From positions 2,048,001 through 2,112,000 of the forward strand of contig NC_087067.1 in the NCBI RefSeq assembly GCF_963678635.1: DNA of 64,000 nt, written 5' to 3'. A program made the translations under genes and the position numbers. Origin of the DNA: Symsagittifera roscoffensis. Its lineage: Eukaryota > Xenacoelomorpha > Acoela > Convolutidae. Positions 59,377-64,000 of this stretch are shown here, in pieces. How positions within the stretch are numbered: position 1 is the stretch's first letter; the number at the start of each line of letters is the position of its first letter. The notes beneath the pieces were generated by a model. The model did no database searches. It saw only the letters and a list, made by a program, of their open reading frames with translations, and was not told the DNA's origin.

Positions 59377-60117
59377 TTTATAAGAAGTTGAGTGGTTGTC
59401 CAATTTGTTTCTATTCGAGTGGCGAGTCGAGTTCGAAGAAGCATTTGTAACGGCCTTTGAACTGTAACTCTGTTTGAACTGCAACCCCCCATTTCTAACA
59501 CTATTACTACTAGTAGTCATTGCAATTGCACTCTTATTTTCTTGGTCCGCAATGTTTGAAGCAACATTGGCCATTTTTTGGTTCCAGGATGCTTCCTCCC
59601 GACAGCCATCGTATACACTGCACTGAATCGACGGCTCATGTTCTGTTTTAATCAGGTTTCCATTACTGTCGTAATTCAACTCTTCAACACAACATGCATC
59701 TTCTGCGTCACTTGATATTTTGCCAACTTCGCTTATCAATTGACTTATTTTCATGCTTGGACTGTTGTTACGATTTCTATCGAGATCATTACTTATGGCA
59801 ACAGCAGGAATGATCGTATTGCTACAAATAACATGAGAGGTGATAATGTTAGGGTTGGCGTTTTCGTCCATATTTTCGCACCAATCAGATGTCGTCAGTA
59901 TTTCAGATATGATACTAGGGGACTGCTCGTGAAACGCGGGTTGAACTGGTCCGCTAGAGGTCGAGAGTTCTCGGTGGCTAACCGAGTCCCAACTCGGATT
60001 GCGACGTCGTTCATCGGCGGCCGAGAGGTGGTCGCCGAATGTTGCCGTGTCGTGCCGACGAGACGACACAACCGAGAAGTAGGAGTGCAGGGAGGCAGTT
60101 TTTTCCTGAGTTTGCTT
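59377..60117 (-). CDS. Coding exon of an unknown Ser/Asn-rich protein
   Basis: The acceptor TTTTTCCTGTTTCAG precedes 60117 on the minus strand in phase 0. The frame then stays open for about 247 codons to a candidate donor GTTAGT (59376-59371), or to TAA at 59283-59281 with an odd Cys/aromatic tail that looks intronic. There is no ATG near the acceptor, so at least one upstream exon is expected beyond 60.2 kb. Visible segments: KQTQEKTASLHSYFSVVSSR, SIISEILTTSDWCENMDENA, SPSMKISQLISEVGKISSDA, an acidic ELNYDSNGNLIKTEHE, and an Asn/Ser-rich end. It looks largely disordered with no domain; a regulatory or adaptor protein is a guess. Longest non-transposon frame in the window. Confidence 0.55.
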
Positions 60118-60182
60118 CTGAAACAGGAAAAAAAACAGTTAGCTTTTGAAACTTAAGTGCATTACGATCTTACACTCACCAC

Positions 60183-60565
60183 CAAGGGCGGATCTAGGAT
60201 TTTCTCGAGGGGAGGCGTATTTTCAAAAAAAATTTTTAGGTCGAAAAAATTGATTTTCCGAGCTCTCCAAAAGAACTAAAAAAACCCGGTTTTGGCCAAA
60301 TTTTCTGCGCTGCAGACAAAATTTTGAAAAAAAAACAGGCCAAAAAAGGCATTTTTAGGCACTTCTGGAAAATTTAGACCAAACATTGCGCTTTTTCGAC
60401 GCGCGCTCCCCCCCCCCCCCCCCCCCTCAAAATTAGTATGTATGGGCGCCCAAGGCGCCTTTGCAAAATTTTTGGGTCCATCACCAAATATGGATTTCTC
60501 AAAAAAAGTGCAAAGGGGGGACCCTTTGGGTCGGGAGGGGTTGGAATCCCCGAAATCGGGCCCTG
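60183..60565 (+). mobile_element. hAT-type MITE, copy 7, with perfect 8-bp duplication
   Basis: The left end CAAGGGCGGATCTAGG and right end GAAATCGGGCCCTG are flanked by CTCACCAC at 60175-60182 and 60566-60573. It contains a run of about 19 C and the family core ATGGGCGCCCAAGGCGCC. It lies 65 bp upstream of the acceptor of the minus-strand exon at 60117, inside that gene's presumed intron. Confidence 0.9.
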
Positions 60566-60579
60566 CTCACCACTATTAA

Positions 60580-62400
60580 AAAATCTGCAGATTTAAGTTT
60601 TGCACAATTGGTTAATACACTAAATTATAGCACAAAAACAATTTTCTGAATATCCTAAAAAATGAAGCAACACGAAGAATTGAAACAAAAATCTAAATGC
60701 CATATCTTGAGTTGAGGGGTCAACTTTTCACTAAATGTTAAAATTTCACTGCATGTAACCTTGGCTGGAAATATTATCTTAATTTCTTTAGTTGCTTAAC
60801 ATGGCATCAAATATCTCCAGGAAACTAACAGCAATTAGTATTACAGATCACGTTTCCACGAATTTTTCTCGATACTCGAACTTCAACACTACTTTGTTCT
60901 GGTTCTCATTTTTCGAATCTTTTTTCGCGGTAAATTAGCGCCAATGCGCTTATTATTGTTCCCACTTTTGCGAAAAAATGCCGGACTGTCTGTGCTCAGC
61001 GTTTCTTTTATCCAGACAAATTTTGACTTTCCTAGAAACATTATTGGCAACTTTTTATTATTCCATCTGAAAGATATTGAAGTTCCGAGTTCAACATTTA
61101 AAAATTAATATTTTGACTTTAATTTTTTCTCAGTAAATCTTTGCAAATTGCGATTTTGTTATATTCGATCAATGTACTTTTCGATTAGAAGGTGTTCTAA
61201 TTGGTATAGTAAAAGAACGCGATTACCTGTCTTCCTTTATCGCGAATATCATACGTGGCAAATTCAAATGGAACAAAAAATGAACTGAAGCAACCTAATT
61301 AATACAAACGTGGCGTTAAAGAGGAAAAATCTACACAGGTGAAGCAGAACTTCACATTACATTGGACAAAAAAAAATATGCCAGTGGTGGAGTTTCAAAA
61401 GTATTTAATGACGATTCACAATCCAGCCTTCTTTAACACATTAAGGACATAAAAGCACATTTGACACACTCGAGCCAGGCGAAGTAATCATTTGTGAAAT
61501 ATACAAAATCAGATTTTAATAACTATAGCCAGCAGACAGTTAGAAAAAGAGTCAATAAACGAAAGAAAAACAAGTTCAACTTTCGAAATTCAATTTAAAA
61601 AATATGGGCTTAAAGGTCTTTGAGAATTATTATAAAAAACTGATTTAATTTCTTTTCTAATTTAGAAAAGAAATTAAATCAATTTGATAAAGCTATATCA
61701 ATGGGCAACCTTTGTGACCTTTACCATTTTGCTGTTCGGTGGTGGAGTTTGCCTTCCTTTAAAAAAATGAACTAACTTGAAAAAAGTGAGAAATTGTCGA
61801 AAAACTTGTCACGAAAATGTTCAATTTGAGGGAAATATGTCCAGCAACACAACGGCTGGTGTTTAATAAGTATTCAGAAACCTTTATCAAGCTGCATCTA
61901 CGCCTACAACACTTGGGTAAACGCCCATTGATCCAAAAAACAAATAAATGTTGCCATGAACAACTGAGGTATAAAATTCTGAAATTCTAAACTTTAAGGC
62001 ACTTTCCCTTCCAGCCGGAAGCATAAAAAAAGATAAAAAACCTGATAACCTTTCAAAAGGCGCTAAATTCAGTCACAAAGTCGATTAAAAAATTAGCCGA
62101 AACAATTCAGGACAAAGCTTTCAATCTAAAAAAGGAAAAATTATGCAACGTCAAAGGCTATTTTTTTTTACAAATTACAGAATTGAAACCAAAACTCTTT
62201 CAATTGCAAAAAAAACTGTTTACAGAACAACAAAAAACGTTGACGTGAAAACTAGGCCGACCAAACACGAGCAGAAAAATAGATAGGCCGATATTTTTTT
62301 GAAAAAGGATATTTTCCAATAAAATAACAGGTCCTAGACGTATTCGTTAACTCTGGACCAAATGTGCTTAAGAAGCTACGCAGATTGAATTCATTTCAAA
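60580..62400. other. Presumed intron or intergenic stretch
   Basis: AT-rich, with fragments of the dispersed repeat near 61525-61690. No exon recognised. Confidence 0.4.
61641..61681. repeat. Perfect 20-bp-arm palindrome
   Basis: TGATTTAATTTCTTTTCTAA at 61641-61660, one spacer base, then its exact reverse complement at 61662-61681. It lies in a copy of the dispersed repeat. Confidence 0.9.
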
Positions 62401-62509
62401 CTTAAAGCGAAGCTGCGCTTCCCCAAACACTAGCGAGAAAATGACAAAAAATTCAATAGGTGAAATAAAAAAGTAAAAAACAATCCTCTAATTAGTAAAA
62501 TTTTTGCTG

Positions 62510-62575
62510 GAATCGGATTCGAATCTACGACCTCGAGATTTGTAATCTCAAGTTCTCGCACGGGCCCTTAGAAGA
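62510..62575 (-). repeat. tRNA-like SINE head
   Basis: On the minus strand an anticodon-type hairpin (GAGA/TTACAAA/TCTC) is followed by box B-like AGATTCGAATCCG. The flank toward lower coordinates carries AAGCGCAGCTTCGC, as at 57.9 kb. Confidence 0.55.
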
Positions 62576-62671
62576 TTATCAAAAAAAGCCACCAATGAAG
62601 CATCTATAGATGCTAATAAATTTCCAAAGCTATGAAGCATAATTGCCACCTAGTATAAATAAAACTAGTGC

Positions 62672-62750
62672 TAAGAGCGGCGTTGAACCTCCAACCAGTA
62701 GATTAGGAGTCTCGCGTCCTTCCTTCCATCTGGGCCAAAGCCGCTTTAAG
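62672..62750 (-). repeat. tRNA-like sequence, Arg-CCT-type anticodon loop, decayed
   Basis: Minus strand: AGCGGC at the 5' side pairs with GCCGCT at the 3' side (six acceptor pairs). An anticodon loop CTCCTAA (CCT) is bracketed by AGA/TCT, and GGTTCAAC stands at the T-loop. The T-stem does not pair properly, so it is a tRNA pseudogene or SINE head rather than a working tRNA. Confidence 0.5.
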
Positions 62751-62759
62751 ATCGGTAAA

Positions 62760-63890
62760 TACTAGCCACAAACAAAACAAGGGACAGATTATATAAAATT
62801 TACATCCTACAGATCGTGATAATAGCAAAAGTGCCATCAAATGAGCATTTTATTTGCGAGTTAGGTTGAAAAGCAGCAGAGCCATACTTAACTACTACGC
62901 TCGCTAAAGTAATCAAGCTATCAAACCACAGGCGTAACGGAAATCAAAAGTCAACTGCGAAAAATCAAATTTTAGCCTTAACAAAAAACCAACAATCATC
63001 GCGACCTACATAAGAGTCTTCACTACGGTCATCGACTCTTGAAAAAAACTGCATTCGACCAAAAAACATGATTTCAAACGAGTTCATTATGGAAACGATA
63101 AAAATTAAACCAAAGCTCCATTCATTACTTTCTAGTGAGAGAAAAACAAAAATTTTAAACAAAAACCGTCCTAAAATAAAAAAGTATAACACATTTAAAA
63201 ATATTAGCGAACCTTCTTAGAACTCAATTAACTGCACTATTATAGAACATTACCTCAGGCTAAGTGCACAGAATAATAGTCTGAGTTTGAGATGTTTCAG
63301 TGATTTTGTTAGGCGATTTGTTAATTGGAATAAAATTTTATGTACCGAGCAATTGTCTTCAAACTTCTTCAGACATATAAAAGAGCAATTGAAACATTCA
63401 TGATTTTATCTGATACAAGCAGTTTTGTTAAGTATGTGAAGTGTATAGCAAAGCCTCGTCTTTTTAAAGCTGAGAATACACGCTTTTAAATAGCTATTTT
63501 CATAATAAAAGTTAATGGTTTGCAAAAAGTTAGTTTCGCATTAAAAAAGCCAGGCAGGCTGGCATAAACTTTAGCATGAAAATCTGAAGCTATTAAATTG
63601 AACATTTTCGAAGTAATTTTCTTAAAATCAAAAACTTCAAATCAAATTTTAGCGGATTTCTAGGTTAAAAAAATTACCGACACCAGTTACCTAAGAGGAT
63701 CTGACTGCCTATCTTCACTTAAAAAAAAGTAACATGGCCTAGGACACAAAAACGTAATTTGAGCATTTTTCACCTGAAGTTGAACACACTCCTCGAAACA
63801 TAAATGAACAAATAGCCGATGCAGAGGCGGTGTAGCGCTTGGTGTTCATGAGAACGAAAAAAATAACAGCTGCTTGAAAAAAGATTATGA
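62760..63890. other. AT-rich stretch, no gene seen
   Basis: A 75-codon minus-strand frame (62965-63192) is A/T-driven. Nothing else recognised. Confidence 0.4.
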
Positions 63891-63898
63891 AAAATTAA

Positions 63899-63975
63899 GC
63901 ACACCCTTGGATTTGAACCCCTAACTTAATTGTTAGGAGCCAATTGCTTTGAATATTAAGCCACACAAGCTTCAT
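63899..63975 (-). repeat. tRNA-like sequence near window end
   Basis: Minus strand: box A-like GTGGCTTAATATTCAAAGC, anticodon hairpin TTGG/CTCCTAA/CAA, then TTAGGGGTTCAAATCC as T-arm. The acceptor stem is not convincingly paired. Confidence 0.5.
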
Positions 63976-64000
63976 ATACATCACGATTGATTTTTACAAA

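Larger units (their letters stand above)
53800..62100. repeat. Dispersed degenerate repeat family, several copies
   Basis: A core recurs in fragments near 54040-54200, 54690-54915, 57420-57560, 58480-58570, 58750-58890, 59040-59130 and 61525-61690. Its parts in order are an AGCCAGCAGGCAGTT-like phrase, AAAAGAGTCAATG, ACTTTCGAATTTCG, ATGGCCTTAAAGCTCT, TTGACAATTTTTTCATA, and ACTGGATCAATGGGTAAATT. All are non-coding and diverged. They lie alongside tRNA-like sequences and may be bodies of one SINE-like or MITE-like family. Within this span 52.7-53.8 kb and 55.0-55.9 kb show no recognisable feature. Confidence 0.5.

Noticed and set aside
59740-60156. 138-codon plus-strand frame
   Set aside because: Antisense shadow of the minus-strand exon at 59377-60117, which has better composition and a splice acceptor.
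62672-62750. Functional tRNA-Arg(CCT)
   Set aside because: Acceptor pairs exist, but the T-stem fails to pair and neighbours are SINE-like.

Overview
This window is AT-rich, intron-containing, repeat-dense animal nuclear DNA. It has spliced seven-transmembrane and four-transmembrane protein genes, GT-AG introns up to several kilobases, a CR1/jockey-like LINE, a Mag-like Ty3/gypsy LTR element, hAT-type MITEs with 8-bp target duplications, a mariner-type MITE pair and tRNA-derived SINE-like repeats. There is no sign of bacterial organisation (operons, Shine-Dalgarno sites) and no CRISPR array. The peptide-receptor-like GPCR suggests an invertebrate bilaterian; I cannot name the phylum from the sequence alone. 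One 200-bp run of N marks an assembly gap (22577-22776).

Layout. 1-5.0 kb is a heavily decayed retroelement internal region; part of it matches a second decayed copy at about 21.5-22.6 kb. 6.3-6.7 kb holds weak exon candidates on the minus strand. 7.9-12.0 kb is a frameshifted LINE preceded by two tRNA-like sequences. 12.0-15.0 kb holds MITEs (one intact hAT MITE with a perfect duplication) and a 17-bp minisatellite. 15.2-19.05 kb is a three-exon GPCR gene on the plus strand, with a MITE in its first intron and a nested MITE pair just after its stop. 24.0-32.2 kb is a five-exon claudin/Clc-like tetraspan gene. Its 5.6-kb second intron carries a roughly 20-bp tandem array rich in AGGTCA, a roughly 190-bp satellite whose unit contains a long dyad, and an ATT/ATG microsatellite that runs up to the exon 3 acceptor. 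34.8-42.03 kb is a degenerate gypsy element on the minus strand with both 265-bp LTRs, and a displaced copy of part of it lies outside the LTR. 42-64 kb is mostly repeats. It also holds exon candidates at 47.8 kb (+), 55.9-56.3 kb (+) and 59.4-60.1 kb (-), two unusual interleaved inverted repeats (A-B-A'-B' order) at 44.9-46.0 kb, and a cluster of minus-strand tRNA-headed repeats at 57.9-64 kb.

The well-supported host genes are the GPCR and the tetraspan; both encode membrane proteins, and nothing shows that they act together. All other coding-looking segments are transposon remnants or single exon candidates whose remaining exons I could not place.
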